From: an uncultured Hyphomicrobiales bacterium
GTDB taxonomy: Bacteria; Pseudomonadota; Alphaproteobacteria; Rhizobiales; Beijerinckiaceae
Assembly (NCBI GenBank): GCA_903861645.1
Contig: CAIOVE010000103.1
Location: 82,894 to 146,893 of the forward strand
DNA: 64,000 nucleotides
Reading direction: 5' to 3'
In this document: positions 36,556 to 46,583 of the stretch, one piece after another
Position numbering within the stretch: the stretch's first letter is position 1
Layout of the letters: each line of letters opens with the position of its first letter
Notes under the pieces: model-generated
Database searches by the model: none
What the model saw: only the letters and a program-made list of their open reading frames with translations
Told to the model about the DNA's origin: nothing
Position numbers and translations under genes: made by a program

Positions 36556-38006
36556 GCACCCAGTTCCCTCAACGCGTTTCGCGCGGCCTCGTGATCGGAG
36601 AACGGCAGCACCGTATCGCCGACGATCTGACCGGTTTCATGGCCCTTGCCGGCGATGACGAGCGCGTCGCCCGGCGCCAGCATGGCGACGGCGGCTTTGA
36701 TAGCGCGCGCGCGGTCGGCGATCTCGATGGCTCCTGGCGCCGCGGCGAGAATTTCCGAGCGTATCGTGGCGGAATTTTCCGAGCGCGGGTTGTCATCGGT
36801 CACGATGACCACGTCCGCCTCGCGCGCGGCGATGTCGCCCATGATGGCGCGCTTGCCCTTGTCGCGATCGCCGCCGCACCCGAACACCACGATGAGACGA
36901 CCGGCCGCCGAAGCGCGCAACGCGCGCAACACTTTTTCAAGCGCGTCGGGCTTGTGGGCGTAATCAACATAGACGGGCGCGCCATGGCGCTCGCCAACGA
37001 GTTCGATGCGTCCCGGCGCGCCCGACAGATGTTCCAGCGCGGCGAATACCGCGACCGGATCGTCGCCCGTCGCCATGCAAAGACCCGCCGCGACAAGCGC
37101 GTTCGACGCCATGAAATCGCCCGCCAGTGGCAGACGCGCGTCAATGCGCTTCCCGGCGTGTTCAATCGTGATCAACGTCGTGGCGCCCATGGCGCGCGCA
37201 TTCAACAGTCGAATGTCGTCGCCCTTGGCGCCCGTCGTGAACACGCGAAGCCCGCGCGCGCGCGCATGCGCGACGGCGCGTTCCGAGAAGTCGCCGTCGG
37301 CGTCGATGATCGCGGTTTGGCCGGGCGCGAGCAAGGCGTCGAACAGACGCATTTTCGCGGCGAAGTAATCATCGAGCGTCGCGTGATAATCGAGATGATC
37401 GCGGGAAAGGTTCGTGAAGGCGCCCGCGGCGAGCCGCACGCCATCGAGCCGGCGCTGATCGAGCCCGTGCGAGGAGGCCTCCATCGCCAGATGCGTAACG
37501 CCCTCGGCGGCGAGTTCGTCCAGCGTGCGATGCAACGTCACCGGATCGGGCGTGGTCAGCGAGCCATAGGTCGCGCCCGAGGGCTTGACGACGCCCGTGG
37601 TGCCGAGCGCCGCCGCCGCGTGGCCCAGCCGCGCCCAGATCTGGCGCGTGAACGCCGCGGTCGAAGTCTTGCCGCTCGTGCCGGTGATGGCCACGATGGT
37701 TGAAGGCTGGCGCTCGTAAAAGCGCGCGGCCGCCTTCGAAAGCGCGGCGCGAACATCCGCCACGCGCGCGACAATGGCGGGCGCGAGCGATGCGCGCGGT
37801 TCGTGCTCGGTGACCACGACGCCGGCGCCGGCGGCGACCGCCGCTGGCGCGAAGGACATTCCATCGGCCTTGACGCCCGGCACGGCGAAGAACGCAAAGC
37901 CCGGTTTGACGGCGCGGCTGTCCGCGGTCACGCCCGCAACCTCGCGCGCGCCATCCGTCGCGGAAAACGCGGCGTCGGGCAACAGATCGCGAAGCGAAAT
38001 CGTCAT
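36552..38006 (-). CDS. murE: UDP-N-acetylmuramoyl-L-alanyl-D-glutamate-2,6-diaminopimelate ligase MurE
   Basis: A 484-aa Mur ligase. The ATP loop GTSGKTST lies at 109-116. The DNPR motif in the C-terminal domain (TDDNPRSE) marks a meso-diaminopimelate-adding enzyme, as expected for a Gram-negative cell wall. The ATG at 38006 follows the ftsI stop directly with no gap. Confidence 0.96.
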   Translation of the reverse strand: MTISLRDLLPDAAFSATDGAREVAGVTADSRAVKPGFAFFAVPGVKADGMSFAPAAVAAGAGVVVTEHEPRASLAPAIVARVADVRAALSKAAARFYERQPSTIVAITGTSGKTSTAAFTRQIWARLGHAAAALGTTGVVKPSGATYGSLTTPDPVTLHRTLDELAAEGVTHLAMEASSHGLDQRRLDGVRLAAGAFTNLSRDHLDYHATLDDYFAAKMRLFDALLAPGQTAIIDADGDFSERAVAHARARGLRVFTTGAKGDDIRLLNARAMGATTLITIEHAGKRIDARLPLAGDFMASNALVAAGLCMATGDDPVAVFAALEHLSGAPGRIELVGERHGAPVYVDYAHKPDALEKVLRALRASAAGRLIVVFGCGGDRDKGKRAIMGDIAAREADVVIVTDDNPRSENSATIRSEILAAAPGAIEIADRARAIKAAVAMLAPGDALVIAGKGHETGQIVGDTVLPFSDHEAARNALRELGA

Positions 38007-39833
38007 TCAGTTACCCCTGACCGGGGGATTGGCCGCGGTGTAGCCAGCCTTCGCCAGCAGCGGGAATGGCATGGCCGGCGGATCGAGACGCGCCGGCAAA
38101 TCGAGCATGTTGGCGACGCGCTCGATGATCGCGCCGGTCACGACGCCGGAATTATACGCCGCGGTATGATAGCCGCCATCCTTGGGCAAGCCCTGGGGAT
38201 CGTCGTACAGCACCATGAACAGATATTTCGGCTTGTCGGCGGGCGCGATCGCCATGAAGGTCGTGAACACGCGATTGCTGGAGTAATGCCCGTGGATCAG
38301 CTTGTCGGCGGTTCCCGTCTTGCCGCCAACGAAATAGCCGCGGATGTTGGCGAGCTTCGCCGAGCCTTCGGTGGCGTTGATGCGCATGAGATAGCGCAGG
38401 GACTCGCTCGTTTCGGGGCGCACGACACGCGCGCCAAGGGCCTTTGCCGCGTCCTCGTCACGCCTGAGAAACGTCGGCGGAATAAGGGTTCCGCCATTCA
38501 CCAGGCCGGCGACGGCCATCATCGCCTGCAAGGGCGCCACGCTGATGCCCTGACCAAAGGCGATGGTGATGGTGTTCAGCTCCGTCCAGCGCTTGGGGAC
38601 GAGCGGCTCGGCGCTCTCGGGCAGTTCAGTTCGCAGGCGATCAAGCTGGCCCATCTTGCGCAGAAAGGCCTTGTGACCATCCACGCCAACCATCATCGCC
38701 ATGCGCGCGGTGCCGATATTGGATGAATGGGTGAAGACCTCGGGCACGGTCAACATGCGATGTGTCGCGTGGTAATCATGAATGGTGAACCCGCCATAGC
38801 GAAGCGAGTCGCGCGCGTCGAGGCGCGAGTTGAGGTTCACCTTGCCCGCTTCCATCGCCATCGCGATGGAGATAGCCTTGAAGGTCGATCCCATTTCGTA
38901 ACGACCGACGTTGAGGCGGTTGATGCGCGACAGATCGCGCGCGTCGTTTTGCTTGTCGTTGGGATTGTTGGGATCGAAATCGGGCAACGACGCGTAGGCG
39001 ATCAACTCGCCCGTGTTCACGTCCATGATGGCCGCGGCGCCGGCCTGGGCCTTGTAACGCTCGATGCCCTTGGCGACCTCGTCGCGAATGGCGTGCGTCA
39101 CGCGCAGATCGAGCGACAGCTTCACCGGCGCGAGGTCCGTCTGGTCGAGCCGGAATCCCGCCTGACTGAGATCTCCCAGCCCCTGCCCGTCGATGTATTT
39201 CTCGATGCCGGCGATGCCGATATTGTCGATGTCGGTGAAGCCGATCACATGGGCGCCGTCCGGCCCGTTGGGATAGATGCGCTTGTTCTCGGGCAGGAAG
39301 CTGATGCCGGGCAAGCCTAGGCGGAAAACCTCCTCGCGCTCCTTGGGCGAGATGCCCCGCTTGACCCACACGAAGCCCTTGCGCGAACCGAGGCGCTCGC
39401 GCAACTCGCGCGCGTTGACGTCGGGCAGAACCGCGGTGAGCAGTTCGACCGCCTCGTCCTTGTCGATGATGCGGCGCGGCTCGGCGAAGACCGACATGAC
39501 CTTCACGTCGGTCGCGAGCACCTCGCCGTTGCGATCGACGATGTCGGGTCGCGCGCGCGAAACGGCTTCGGACGCCGCCCGGCGCAGGCTTTGCGGATCC
39601 GGCTTGAAACCGAGATAAACGAGCTTGCCGCCGATCGCGAGGAACACGGCGGTGAAACCGAACGCCACAAGGCGCAGGCGAACGCCGCTCTTGTCGAGCC
39701 GCGTATGCATCATGCCGCGCGCGATGTCGGCCAGCCGCCGCCACGCGCCGGGACGTTGCGCGGGCGCGGGCGCGATGACCGGTTCGACGACGGGGGCCGG
39801 CGCCCGATCAGGAAATTCAGTCTGCCCTTCCAT
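38007..39833 (-). CDS. ftsI: Penicillin-binding protein FtsI (PBP3)
   Basis: A 608-aa class B penicillin-binding protein, the septal transpeptidase partner of FtsW. An Ala/Pro-rich cytoplasmic tail (1-30) precedes one membrane segment at about 52-75. The active-site motifs are S316-T-F-K, SSN at 370-372 and KTGT at 505-508. GAGG lies 8 nt before the ATG at 39833. The gap to ftsL is 16 nt. Confidence 0.96.
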   Translation of the reverse strand: MEGQTEFPDRAPAPVVEPVIAPAPAQRPGAWRRLADIARGMMHTRLDKSGVRLRLVAFGFTAVFLAIGGKLVYLGFKPDPQSLRRAASEAVSRARPDIVDRNGEVLATDVKVMSVFAEPRRIIDKDEAVELLTAVLPDVNARELRERLGSRKGFVWVKRGISPKEREEVFRLGLPGISFLPENKRIYPNGPDGAHVIGFTDIDNIGIAGIEKYIDGQGLGDLSQAGFRLDQTDLAPVKLSLDLRVTHAIRDEVAKGIERYKAQAGAAAIMDVNTGELIAYASLPDFDPNNPNDKQNDARDLSRINRLNVGRYEMGSTFKAISIAMAMEAGKVNLNSRLDARDSLRYGGFTIHDYHATHRMLTVPEVFTHSSNIGTARMAMMVGVDGHKAFLRKMGQLDRLRTELPESAEPLVPKRWTELNTITIAFGQGISVAPLQAMMAVAGLVNGGTLIPPTFLRRDEDAAKALGARVVRPETSESLRYLMRINATEGSAKLANIRGYFVGGKTGTADKLIHGHYSSNRVFTTFMAIAPADKPKYLFMVLYDDPQGLPKDGGYHTAAYNSGVVTGAIIERVANMLDLPARLDPPAMPFPLLAKAGYTAANPPVRGN

Positions 39834-39849
39834 GCAACTAACCTCGCGA

Positions 39850-40248
39850 TCAACGATTGGACGACGGCGTCGACGAGCGCGGCGGCGCGCCCCGTTCGTC
39901 GCGCGGCGTCACGGTAGGTTCGGCCATGCCAAGCGATTCAAGCTTGCGGCCGATCATGTCTACCTTCGCCACGCGATCGGGCAATTCCGAGGCCTTGGCG
40001 AGTTGATCGACCGACACGGACTGATAGTCGAAAAATTTCTCCGTCAGGGCCTGCACGCGCTCGGGTCGCGACAGGCGGGCCCATTCGGCGCGCAGCATGC
40101 CGATCGAGTCGCGCTCGCGCTGGATGTCGTGTTTCGCCTTCTGGATATCGGCGGAATAGCGCATGGTTTCGTATTTGATCGAATAGGCGTAGCCCGCCGA
40201 CCCCACGAGGGCCACGATGGCGAGCAGGTTCAGGTAGCGCGTGATCAC
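39850..40248 (-). CDS. ftsL: Cell division protein FtsL
   Basis: A 132-aa bitopic protein: one membrane segment at about 5-24, then a coiled-coil stretch (about 32-60) and the P-E-R-V-Q-A-L motif, then a disordered Pro/Ser/Arg tail. It scaffolds FtsW-FtsI at the septum. It starts at a GTG overlapping the rsmH stop, with GGAGG upstream. Sequence identity in this family is low, so position in the cluster supports the call. Confidence 0.88.
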   Translation of the reverse strand: MITRYLNLLAIVALVGSAGYAYSIKYETMRYSADIQKAKHDIQRERDSIGMLRAEWARLSRPERVQALTEKFFDYQSVSVDQLAKASELPDRVAKVDMIGRKLESLGMAEPTVTPRDERGAPPRSSTPSSNR

Positions 40249-41288
40249 GAGCGCCTCCGGGTGTTGGATTCGGGCAGTTCGGCCAACGCCTTCAGTTTGG
40301 CGTCGACGCCGCGCGATGGCGCGCCGGTGCGCGACGCGACGCGCAACTTGGCCGAGCGCGCCCGCGGATTGGCGGCGAGTTCCGCCTCGCCCGCGATTAT
40401 GGGTTGTCGCGTCACGAGATCGAAGGTCGGCGTGGGCGCGGGTGGTTCGCCCGGCAACAGGCGCGAGCGCGCCTGTCCGCGGCCCGCGCGATCGGCGAGG
40501 AATTGCTTGACGATCCGGTCCTCGAGCGAATGAAAGCTCACCACCGCCAGCCGGCCGCCGGGCGCGAGCGCCTTCTCCGCGGCGACGAGACCGCGCACAA
40601 GCTGGCCCAGTTCGTCGTTCACCGCGATGCGCAGCGCCTGAAAGGCCCGCGTGGCCGGATGAATCTCGGTCGGCTTGTGGTGGATCACCCGACCCGCCAG
40701 TTCCGCGAGTTGTCGCGTGGTGTGGAAGGGCGTCGCGACACGATCGGCGACGATGGCGCGGGCAAGGCGTCGCGATTGCCGCTCCTCGCCGTAATAGAAG
40801 AAAATATTCGCGAGGGTCTCCTCGTCCGCGCCATTGACGATGTCGGCGGCGGAGGGGCCGGCGGATTCCATGCGCATGTCGAGCGGCCCGTCGAAGCGAA
40901 ACGAAAAGCCCCGCTCGGCCTGATCGATTTGCATCGATGAAACGCCGATATCGAAGGTGACGCCGTCGAGCGCCGCGAAGCCGGCGTCGGGCGCGACCTT
41001 GTCGAGATCGGCGAAGCGGGCCTTTTCGAGCGTCAGCCTTCCCGCCATGTCGGCCACGAGTTCGGCGCCGCCCGCGATCGCGTCGGGATCGCGATCAAGC
41101 GCCAGCACGCGCGTTCCCGGCGTCGCCAGAATGGCGCGCGAATAGCCGCCGGCGCCGAACGTGCCATCGGCGTAGAGCCCGCCGGGACGCACGGCGAGCC
41201 CCGCCAGAACCTCCGCGAGGAGCACGGGATGGTGCCGGACCGGTCCGTCGGCGGCGCGAGACGTGTCATCGCCGCGATCCATGCTCAT
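40245..41288 (-). CDS. rsmH: 16S rRNA (cytosine1402-N4)-methyltransferase RsmH
   Basis: A 347-aa SAM-dependent methyltransferase (formerly MraW) modifying C1402 of 16S rRNA. The start [11 protein letters not shown] and SAM motif [12 protein letters not shown] are clear; [12 protein letters not shown] near the C-terminus is diagnostic. The ATG at 41288 overlaps the mraZ stop (ATGA). Confidence 0.97.
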   Translation of the reverse strand: MSMDRGDDTSRAADGPVRHHPVLLAEVLAGLAVRPGGLYADGTFGAGGYSRAILATPGTRVLALDRDPDAIAGGAELVADMAGRLTLEKARFADLDKVAPDAGFAALDGVTFDIGVSSMQIDQAERGFSFRFDGPLDMRMESAGPSAADIVNGADEETLANIFFYYGEERQSRRLARAIVADRVATPFHTTRQLAELAGRVIHHKPTEIHPATRAFQALRIAVNDELGQLVRGLVAAEKALAPGGRLAVVSFHSLEDRIVKQFLADRAGRGQARSRLLPGEPPAPTPTFDLVTRQPIIAGEAELAANPRARSAKLRVASRTGAPSRGVDAKLKALAELPESNTRRRS

Positions 41289-41770
41289 TCCCGTGCTCCA
41301 CGAGGGCGCGGCGCCGACGCCGCGTATCCGGTTCCCAGTTCCCGCGTCAGCGCGCGCACCCGTTGTTCGGCCTCCTCCAGACGCGCGCGAAACCGGCCCG
41401 GCTCCCAGATCTGAAATTTGTGTCCCTGCCCGACGAAGGTCGCTTCCGAACCGATGCTGGCCCGCGCCAGCAAGCGCTCGGGCAAGACAATCCGCCCTTC
41501 GGTGTCGACCTTCAGCACGTCGCTGGTGCCCAGCAAGGCCGTCGAAAAGACATCGCGCTCCGGCGAATAGGGCGAAAGCGTCGCCAGCAAGCCGTCGATC
41601 TCCCGCAGCAGCGCATGGCCGCCACAGTCCAGCGCCTCCGCGTCGAGCGAGGGATGGACATAGAGCCCCTCGAACCCGTCGCGCGCCAGCACCGAGCGAA
41701 AGGACGCCGGGATCGAGACGCGACCCTTCGAGTCCAGCCGGTTGGTGAAATTCGAAACGTAGCGATCCAC
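41285..41770 (-). CDS. mraZ: Transcriptional regulator MraZ
   Basis: A 161-aa AbrB-like double-domain DNA-binding protein that represses its own dcw operon in other bacteria. The motifs [17 protein letters not shown] (first module) and [16 protein letters not shown] (second module) are typical. The GTG at 41770 (V-D-R-Y-V-S-N) matches the family's usual start; a GTG three codons earlier is possible. Four 10-bp-spaced boxes that fit its binding site lie upstream at 41901-41934. Confidence 0.93.
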   Translation of the reverse strand: MDRYVSNFTNRLDSKGRVSIPASFRSVLARDGFEGLYVHPSLDAEALDCGGHALLREIDGLLATLSPYSPERDVFSTALLGTSDVLKVDTEGRIVLPERLLARASIGSEATFVGQGHKFQIWEPGRFRARLEEAEQRVRALTRELGTGYAASAPRPRGARE

Positions 41771-41900
41771 GATTGCCACCCAGCCAGCGGCCTTGGCGCC
41801 CCGCCGGTCCACGCAACGCCCCCCATCCGGCGAGGCGCGCGACACCGGTCATGCCCCGACCGCGAGGGCCAAAGAGCAACGGAAGCGACGCGTCTTTCAA

Positions 41901-41934
41901 CGGGATGACTTGGGATAACATGGGCTTTTTTGGG
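41901..41934. promoter_or_regulatory. MraZ-box array (four 10-bp-spaced repeats)
   Basis: Four blocks start exactly 10 bases apart: CGGG at 41901, then TGGG at 41911, 41921 and 41931. In E. coli and other bacteria MraZ binds TGGGN repeats separated by 5 bases, the same period. The array overlaps the predicted mraZ promoter, so autorepression of the whole operon is likely. The first repeat is degenerate. Confidence 0.75.
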
Positions 41935-41940
41935 CGTCAA
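41912..41940 (-). promoter_or_regulatory. Predicted mraZ operon promoter
   Basis: On the minus strand TTGACG (41940-41935) and TATCCC (41917-41912) are separated by 17 bases. The -35 is close to consensus; the -10 is weak. It lies about 140 bases upstream of the mraZ start and inside the MraZ-box array, which supports it. Confidence 0.5.
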
Positions 41941-42150
41941 CGTGAATGCGAGTCAAAACGGGACGGATTCTCCCTGAGCGTGATTAGGCACTGTTAGGGT
42001 TAACGAATCGTTCAGATTCCCCCCGATTTCAGGACGTCGGGCGTCCCGTTCAAATTCGGGCGATGGGCTACCCGCCCCGGTCCGAAGCGGCTATATCGCG
42101 AGGACTGGCGCGCCGGCCGCGCCCCCTCGCCGACAGCCGCGAAGAGTCAC

Positions 42151-43233
42151 ATGCGACCGCCCAACGAACTCGATTTCTGGCGCGGCCTCGCCCTTGCGAC
42201 AATCTTCATCGACCACGTCCCCGGCATCATTTTCGAGAACTACACGCTGCGCGCGGTGGCGATTTCGGACGCGGCGGAAATCTTCGTTTTTCTCGCGGGT
42301 TGGTCCATGCGGCTGCTGGTGTCGAGCCGGTCGGTTCGCCAGATGGACGGACTGCACCTGGTCCTGCGCCTGGAAGGACGCGCCTTCACGATTTTCGCCG
42401 CCCAGATCGTCATCACCGAGATCGCTCTCGCGATGACGGCGGCGGGCTCCCTGTTGCTGGAGAACCCTCTGATTCTGGAATGGAATAACGCCTCGGCCGT
42501 TTTCGAGGATCCGGTGGAGGCCCATCTCGGACTGGTCATGCTGAGCCATCAACTCGGCTATTTCGACATCCTGCCGCTCTACGTCGTGCTGATGGCCTTC
42601 GCCCCCATCGCGGTGCTCGTCGACAGATACTTTCCCCTGCTGCTCCTGCCCCTGTCGCTCGCGCTGTACGCCGCGACGCTGGCGACCGGCGTCAACATCC
42701 CGACCTGGCCGGTGGAAGGGCGCTGGTACTTCAACCCCATGGCGTGGCAGCTCAATTTCGTTCTGGGCTTCGCGCTGGCGGCGCCCCATGGTCTTGGCGG
42801 CTTCGTGCGCCGGCATCGCCTGGCCATGCGATGGGTCGCGGCGCCGCTGCTGCTCGCGGGGGTCACCGCGGCGCATTACAACTGGTCGCCGGACCCCCTC
42901 TCGTTGCCCGAGCCGCAGTTGTTCCTGATGTTCGACAAGACCTACGCCTCGCCCGCGCGCGTCATCGAGACGCTGGCGCTGGTGGCGCTCTTTGGCGGCC
43001 TTTATCCACATATCGCCGGCTGGTTCGGGCGCGCGACGGCGTTCTTTTCCATGCTTGGCCGCAATTCCCTCAATGTATTCTGCGTTGGATCGCTGTTAAG
43101 CTTGCTGGCGCAGTTCGTGCGTTTCACGCTCGGTGGCGGTTTCGGCATCGACGCGGGCGTGTTATTCGTGGCTGTCGGTTGCATGTATGTAACCGCATGG
43201 CTGAGCGAATGGAGGGACAGAGCAAGGCCATGA
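42151..43233 (+). CDS. OpgC-like membrane acyltransferase
   Basis: A 360-aa polytopic inner-membrane protein with about ten membrane segments. It resembles the OpgC family (succinylation of periplasmic glucans) with the N-terminal motif ELDFWRGLALATIFIDHVPG and the FVFLAGW segment. It probably transfers an acyl group to a periplasmic glycan; the acceptor is unknown. Its stop overlaps the start of an exported SGNH hydrolase, so the two probably add and remove acyl groups or act on the same polymer. Confidence 0.8.
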   Translation: MRPPNELDFWRGLALATIFIDHVPGIIFENYTLRAVAISDAAEIFVFLAGWSMRLLVSSRSVRQMDGLHLVLRLEGRAFTIFAAQIVITEIALAMTAAGSLLLENPLILEWNNASAVFEDPVEAHLGLVMLSHQLGYFDILPLYVVLMAFAPIAVLVDRYFPLLLLPLSLALYAATLATGVNIPTWPVEGRWYFNPMAWQLNFVLGFALAAPHGLGGFVRRHRLAMRWVAAPLLLAGVTAAHYNWSPDPLSLPEPQLFLMFDKTYASPARVIETLALVALFGGLYPHIAGWFGRATAFFSMLGRNSLNVFCVGSLLSLLAQFVRFTLGGGFGIDAGVLFVAVGCMYVTAWLSEWRDRARP

Positions 43234-44018
43234 GAGGCATTTTCGCCGCGTTGGCGCTGTGCATGGCGATGCCGGTGGCGCTCGCGCAAGACGCCCCGCC
43301 TCCGTTGTCGCCCGAATGCGAGGCGCCCACGGCCGATATCGCTTCGCCCGCGCCCTTGCCCCATCTGGCCGAACGACTGGGTCAGAAGGCTCCGGCAATT
43401 CGCATTCTGGCGATTGGCTCCTCCTCGACCTGGGGCGTTGGAGCGTCCTCGCGCAAGAAGACCTATCCAGCCCTCCTGCGAGGCATTCTCGACAGCGCCC
43501 TCAAGGGCACCAAGGCGGAAATCATCAACCGCGGGGTTTCCGGCGAGGTCGCCCAGACGACAGCCGAACGGTTGCGCACGGCGGTGGCGCTCGACAAGCC
43601 CGACCTCGTCCTCTGGCAGGTTGGCACCAACGACGCGCTGGCGCGGGTCGACTCCGCCGGCTTCGAGGAAACCCTGCGCTCGACGATTTCCTGGCTCAAG
43701 GCGAGCGACATCGACGTGATGCTGGTCGGCCTGCAATACGCGCCCAAATTCGTGCGCGATGACAGCTATCTGACGATACGCGAGACCCTGAAGAAGGTGG
43801 CGGTCGCGGAGAACGTGCTCTACGTCCGCCGTTACGACGCCATGCAATTCATCGCCCGCCATCAGAACGGCGCGGACCTGATGTCGACCGACGATCTGCA
43901 CCTCAACGATCTCGGCTATGAATGCATGGCCGAGCACATCGCCCGAGCGGTCATCGCTAACCTGTTCGTGCGCCGCCGCGACCTGCCCAAGCCCGCCCCG
44001 CCGGCGCCGCAACCCTGA
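43230..44018 (+). CDS. Exported SGNH/GDSL hydrolase
   Basis: A 262-aa exported protein (signal peptide 1-19, ALA-QD). SGNH blocks are visible: IGSSSTWG (block I, GSSS in place of GDS), GTND (block III) and DDLHLND (block V with D-x-x-H). The fold is that of esterases, including carbohydrate O-acetyl esterases. It overlaps the OpgC-like gene by 4 nt, which suggests a paired role in periplasmic glycan acylation. Confidence 0.82.
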   Translation: MRGIFAALALCMAMPVALAQDAPPPLSPECEAPTADIASPAPLPHLAERLGQKAPAIRILAIGSSSTWGVGASSRKKTYPALLRGILDSALKGTKAEIINRGVSGEVAQTTAERLRTAVALDKPDLVLWQVGTNDALARVDSAGFEETLRSTISWLKASDIDVMLVGLQYAPKFVRDDSYLTIRETLKKVAVAENVLYVRRYDAMQFIARHQNGADLMSTDDLHLNDLGYECMAEHIARAVIANLFVRRRDLPKPAPPAPQP

Positions 44019-44109
44019 TCGGACGGGCCGCGTTTTAACGCTGGACCATGGCCGTCCTAACCGGCTAGAAGGCGATCAAATTCCCCTCGAAACAGGACTG
44101 GCGAGCCCG

Positions 44110-45762
44110 ATGGCGCGGCAATTTATCTATCACATGGAAGGCCTGACCAAGGCCTGGCCCGGCGGCAAGAAGGTTCTCGAAAACGTCCATCTGTCCTTCT
44201 ACCCGGACGCCAAGATCGGCGTGCTCGGCGTCAACGGCTCGGGCAAGTCGACCCTGCTCAAGATCATGGCCGGCATCGACAAGGAATTCACCGGCGAGGG
44301 CTGGGTGGCGGAAGGCGCCCGCGTCGGCTACCTGCCGCAGGAGCCCCAGCTCGATCCGACCCTGAACGTGCGCGGCAACGCCATGCTGGGCGTCAAGGCC
44401 AAGCAGGACATTCTCGACCGCTACAACGAACTCGCCATGAATTACTCGGACGAGACGGCGGACGAGATGACCCGCCTGCAGGACGAGATCGAGGCGCAGG
44501 GCCTCTGGGATCTGGACTCGCAGGTCGAGCAGGCGATGGACGCGCTCGGCTGCCCGCCCGACGACTGGGCCGTGGACAAGCTGTCGGGCGGCGAGCGCCG
44601 TCGCGTCGCGCTCTGCAAGCTGCTGCTCGAAAAGCCCGACCTGCTGCTGCTCGACGAACCAACCAACCATCTCGACGCCGAGACCGTGAACTGGCTCGAA
44701 GGCCACCTGCGCGAATATCCCGGCGCGATCCTGATCGTGACCCACGATCGCTACTTCCTCGACAACGTGACCGGCTGGATTCTGGAACTCGATCGCGGCC
44801 GCGGCATTCCCTACGAGGGCAACTACACCAAGTGGTTGCAGGCCAAGCAGAAACGCCTTCAGCAGGAAGCCAGCGAGGATAAGTCGCGCATCAAGGCCAT
44901 CGAGCAGGAAGCCGAGTGGATCGCGGCCTCGCCGAAGGCCCGCCAGACGAAATCCAAGGCGCGCATCCAGCGTTACGAGGATCTCGTCGCCAAGCAGGAA
45001 GAGAAGACCTACTCGATCACGCAGATCATCATTCCCGTGGCGGAGCGCCTCGGCAACAACGTCATCGAGTTCGACGGCCTGTCGAAGGCCTTCGGCGACA
45101 AGCTGCTGATCGACAATCTTTCGTTCAAGCTGCCGCCGGGCGGCATCGTCGGCGTCATCGGACCGAACGGCGCGGGCAAGACCACGCTGTTCCGCATGAT
45201 CACCGGCCAGGAAAAGCCCGATGGCGGCACGATCACGATCGGCGATTCCGTGCAGCTTGGCTACGTCGACCAGTCGCGCGACAGCCTCGACGACAAGAAC
45301 AATGTCTGGGAGGAAATTTCCGGCGGCAACGACATCATCTATCTCGGCAAGCGCGAGATCAATTCCCGCGGCTATTGCTCGACCTTCAACTTCCGCGGCG
45401 CCGACCAGCAGAAGAAGGTCGGCATGCTCAGCGGCGGCGAGCGCAACCGCGTGCATCTCGCCAAGATGCTGAAAAGCGGCGCCAACGTGCTGCTGCTCGA
45501 CGAACCGACCAACGATCTCGACGTGGAAACCCTGCGCGCGCTGGAAGACGCGCTCGCCGACTTCGCCGGCTGCGCGGTCATCATCTCGCATGATCGCTTC
45601 TTCCTCGACCGCATCGCGACGCATATGCTCGCCTTCGAGGGCGACAGCCACGTCGAATGGTTCGAGGGCAACTTCCAGGAATACGAGGAGGACAAGAAGC
45701 GCCGCCTCGGCGTGCAGGAGCTCATCCCCCACCGCATGAAGTACAAGAAGTTCTCGAGGTAA
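44110..45762 (+). CDS. ettA: ABC-F translation factor EttA
   Basis: A 550-aa ABC-F protein with two ATPase domains and no membrane part. Walker A motifs GVNGSGKST (40-48) and GPNGAGKTT, signatures LSGGERRRV and LSGGERNRV, and the charged linker between them are intact. It binds the ribosomal E site and gates early elongation according to ADP/ATP in E. coli. The ATG at 44110 gives the family's usual start (M-A-R-Q-F-I-Y). The last 19 codons and stop recur in diverged form at 46516-46575. Confidence 0.95.
   Translation: MARQFIYHMEGLTKAWPGGKKVLENVHLSFYPDAKIGVLGVNGSGKSTLLKIMAGIDKEFTGEGWVAEGARVGYLPQEPQLDPTLNVRGNAMLGVKAKQDILDRYNELAMNYSDETADEMTRLQDEIEAQGLWDLDSQVEQAMDALGCPPDDWAVDKLSGGERRRVALCKLLLEKPDLLLLDEPTNHLDAETVNWLEGHLREYPGAILIVTHDRYFLDNVTGWILELDRGRGIPYEGNYTKWLQAKQKRLQQEASEDKSRIKAIEQEAEWIAASPKARQTKSKARIQRYEDLVAKQEEKTYSITQIIIPVAERLGNNVIEFDGLSKAFGDKLLIDNLSFKLPPGGIVGVIGPNGAGKTTLFRMITGQEKPDGGTITIGDSVQLGYVDQSRDSLDDKNNVWEEISGGNDIIYLGKREINSRGYCSTFNFRGADQQKKVGMLSGGERNRVHLAKMLKSGANVLLLDEPTNDLDVETLRALEDALADFAGCAVIISHDRFFLDRIATHMLAFEGDSHVEWFEGNFQEYEEDKKRRLGVQELIPHRMKYKKFSR
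45703..45762 (+). repeat. Copy 1 of the duplicated ettA 3' end
   Basis: The last 60 bases of ettA (ending FSR-stop) match 46516-46575 at 46 of 60 positions by hand alignment, in the same frame and orientation. The two copies flank the brnTA module. Confidence 0.65.
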
Positions 45763-45882
45763 TCCTAAACGATCTGTTGCCTCATGCGCGTCCAGCGCGT
45801 GAATGCATAGGCAAGCCCGCTGCGGCGCTAATCGCGCCGAGTGGCGTCATTTGACCTGCGAGCGCGGCGGTTAACGCCTCGC

Positions 45883-46143
45883 TCACCCGACCTTCTCGCT
45901 CAGCCACATCTTGATCAGCGATTGGTAGGGCACATCACGCTTGTTGGCCGCGATCTTGATCTGATCGAGCAAGCTCACGGACAGCCGCAAGGAAATCGAG
46001 GTCGTACTTGGCTTGAGATTGGGCAACCGCGCGCGCGTGGCCTTGCTCCAATCGAGATGCGCGGTCGAATCCGCGCGTTCCCAGTAGGCGCGCTCATCCG
46101 CCTCGCTCGCGAAGGATGGAACCGGCTTAAGAGTTTTTTTCAT
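45883..46143 (-). CDS. brnA: BrnA-type antitoxin
   Basis: An 86-aa antitoxin. The C-terminal half (T-S-I-S-L-R-L-S...IKIAANKRDVPYQSLIKMWLSEKV) is a ribbon-helix-helix DNA-binding domain; the N-terminal part should mask the toxin. The ATG at 46143 overlaps the end of the upstream brnT by 17 nt, the usual toxin-first order. It probably represses the shared promoter at 46433-46463. Confidence 0.88.
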   Translation of the reverse strand: MKKTLKPVPSFASEADERAYWERADSTAHLDWSKATRARLPNLKPSTTSISLRLSVSLLDQIKIAANKRDVPYQSLIKMWLSEKVG

Positions 46144-46429
46144 AAACCGCCCTTTCTTTCCGGTGCATGTCACGCGCGGAAATGACGCGTATCAACGAGC
46201 CTCCCCGTCGAAGGGTGAATGTGATGTGCAAACGCCGCCCTTCGTTGGTTTTGCCCAACGCATGGAAACGCGACTCCAAGCCGCCATGCCGATCATCATG
46301 GAGCAATAACAAAGGCTCGTTGAAGAAAACCTGTTCGGCCTCGGCCTGTCCAACGCCATGCTTGTCCACGCTCTTGCGGGCATTCCCGCTGTCCCAATCG
46401 ACACCGGCGATAGCGGCAAGAACAATCAT
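46127..46429 (-). CDS. brnT: BrnT-type toxin
   Basis: A 100-aa RelE-fold ribonuclease toxin of the BrnT family. Family features are visible: the opening V-D-W-D...NARKSVDKHGV, a central VFF, the GRRLHITFTLR strand and the final IRVISARDMHRKERAVYE. No Shine-Dalgarno is seen ahead of the ATG at 46429, and the predicted -10 ends about 6 bases before it, so translation may be leaderless. It cleaves RNA when not bound by BrnA. Confidence 0.9.
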   Translation of the reverse strand: MIVLAAIAGVDWDSGNARKSVDKHGVGQAEAEQVFFNEPLLLLHDDRHGGLESRFHALGKTNEGRRLHITFTLRRGGSLIRVISARDMHRKERAVYEKNS

Positions 46430-46432
46430 TTC

Positions 46433-46463
46433 TGTATACTATGGTAATATACAGGCTTGTCAA
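46433..46463 (-). promoter_or_regulatory. Predicted brnTA promoter with operator-like inverted repeat
   Basis: A consensus -35 TTGACA is at 46463-46458 on the minus strand; a -10 lies at 46441-46436 (TAGTAT, 16-base spacer) or 46438-46433 (TATACA, 19-base spacer). GTATA at 46434-46438 and TATAC at 46448-46452 form an inverted repeat overlapping it, a plausible BrnA operator. Confidence 0.55.
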
Positions 46464-46515
46464 ATTCATGATCCTTTTCGAGACAGGCCCATCCTTACGC
46501 AGCATCGAAACCCAA

Positions 46516-46575
46516 GACCTTGGCGAGCAGGAACTCATCCCGCGCCCCAAGACGTACAACGTGTTTTCGAGGTAA
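46516..46575 (+). pseudogene. Remnant of an ettA 3' end
   Basis: Translates in one frame to D-L-G-E-Q-E-L-I-P-R-P-K-T-Y-N-V-F-S-R and a TAA, against [19 protein letters not shown] at the end of the intact ettA. Forty-six of 60 bases match. No upstream ettA sequence precedes it. It marks either the original end of ettA displaced by an insertion that brought brnTA, or a decayed partial duplication. Confidence 0.7.
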
Positions 46576-46583
46576 TTGATGGC

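Larger units (their letters stand above)
41771..42150. other. Divergent regulatory region between mraZ and the OpgC-like gene
   Basis: No coding sequence was recognised in these 380 bases. On the minus strand it holds the mraZ promoter and MraZ boxes. The plus-strand promoter of the OpgC-like gene should also lie here but no clear -35/-10 pair was found. Confidence 0.5.

Noticed and set aside
44065..45732. Minus-strand reading frame of 555 codons opposite ettA
   Set aside because: A shadow of a strongly conserved ABC-F gene; its translation is Leu/Val-rich noise without motifs.
45823..45839. Hairpin downstream of ettA as a terminator
   Set aside because: CGGCGC and GCGCCG pair around a 5-base loop, but no T run follows, so it was not called.
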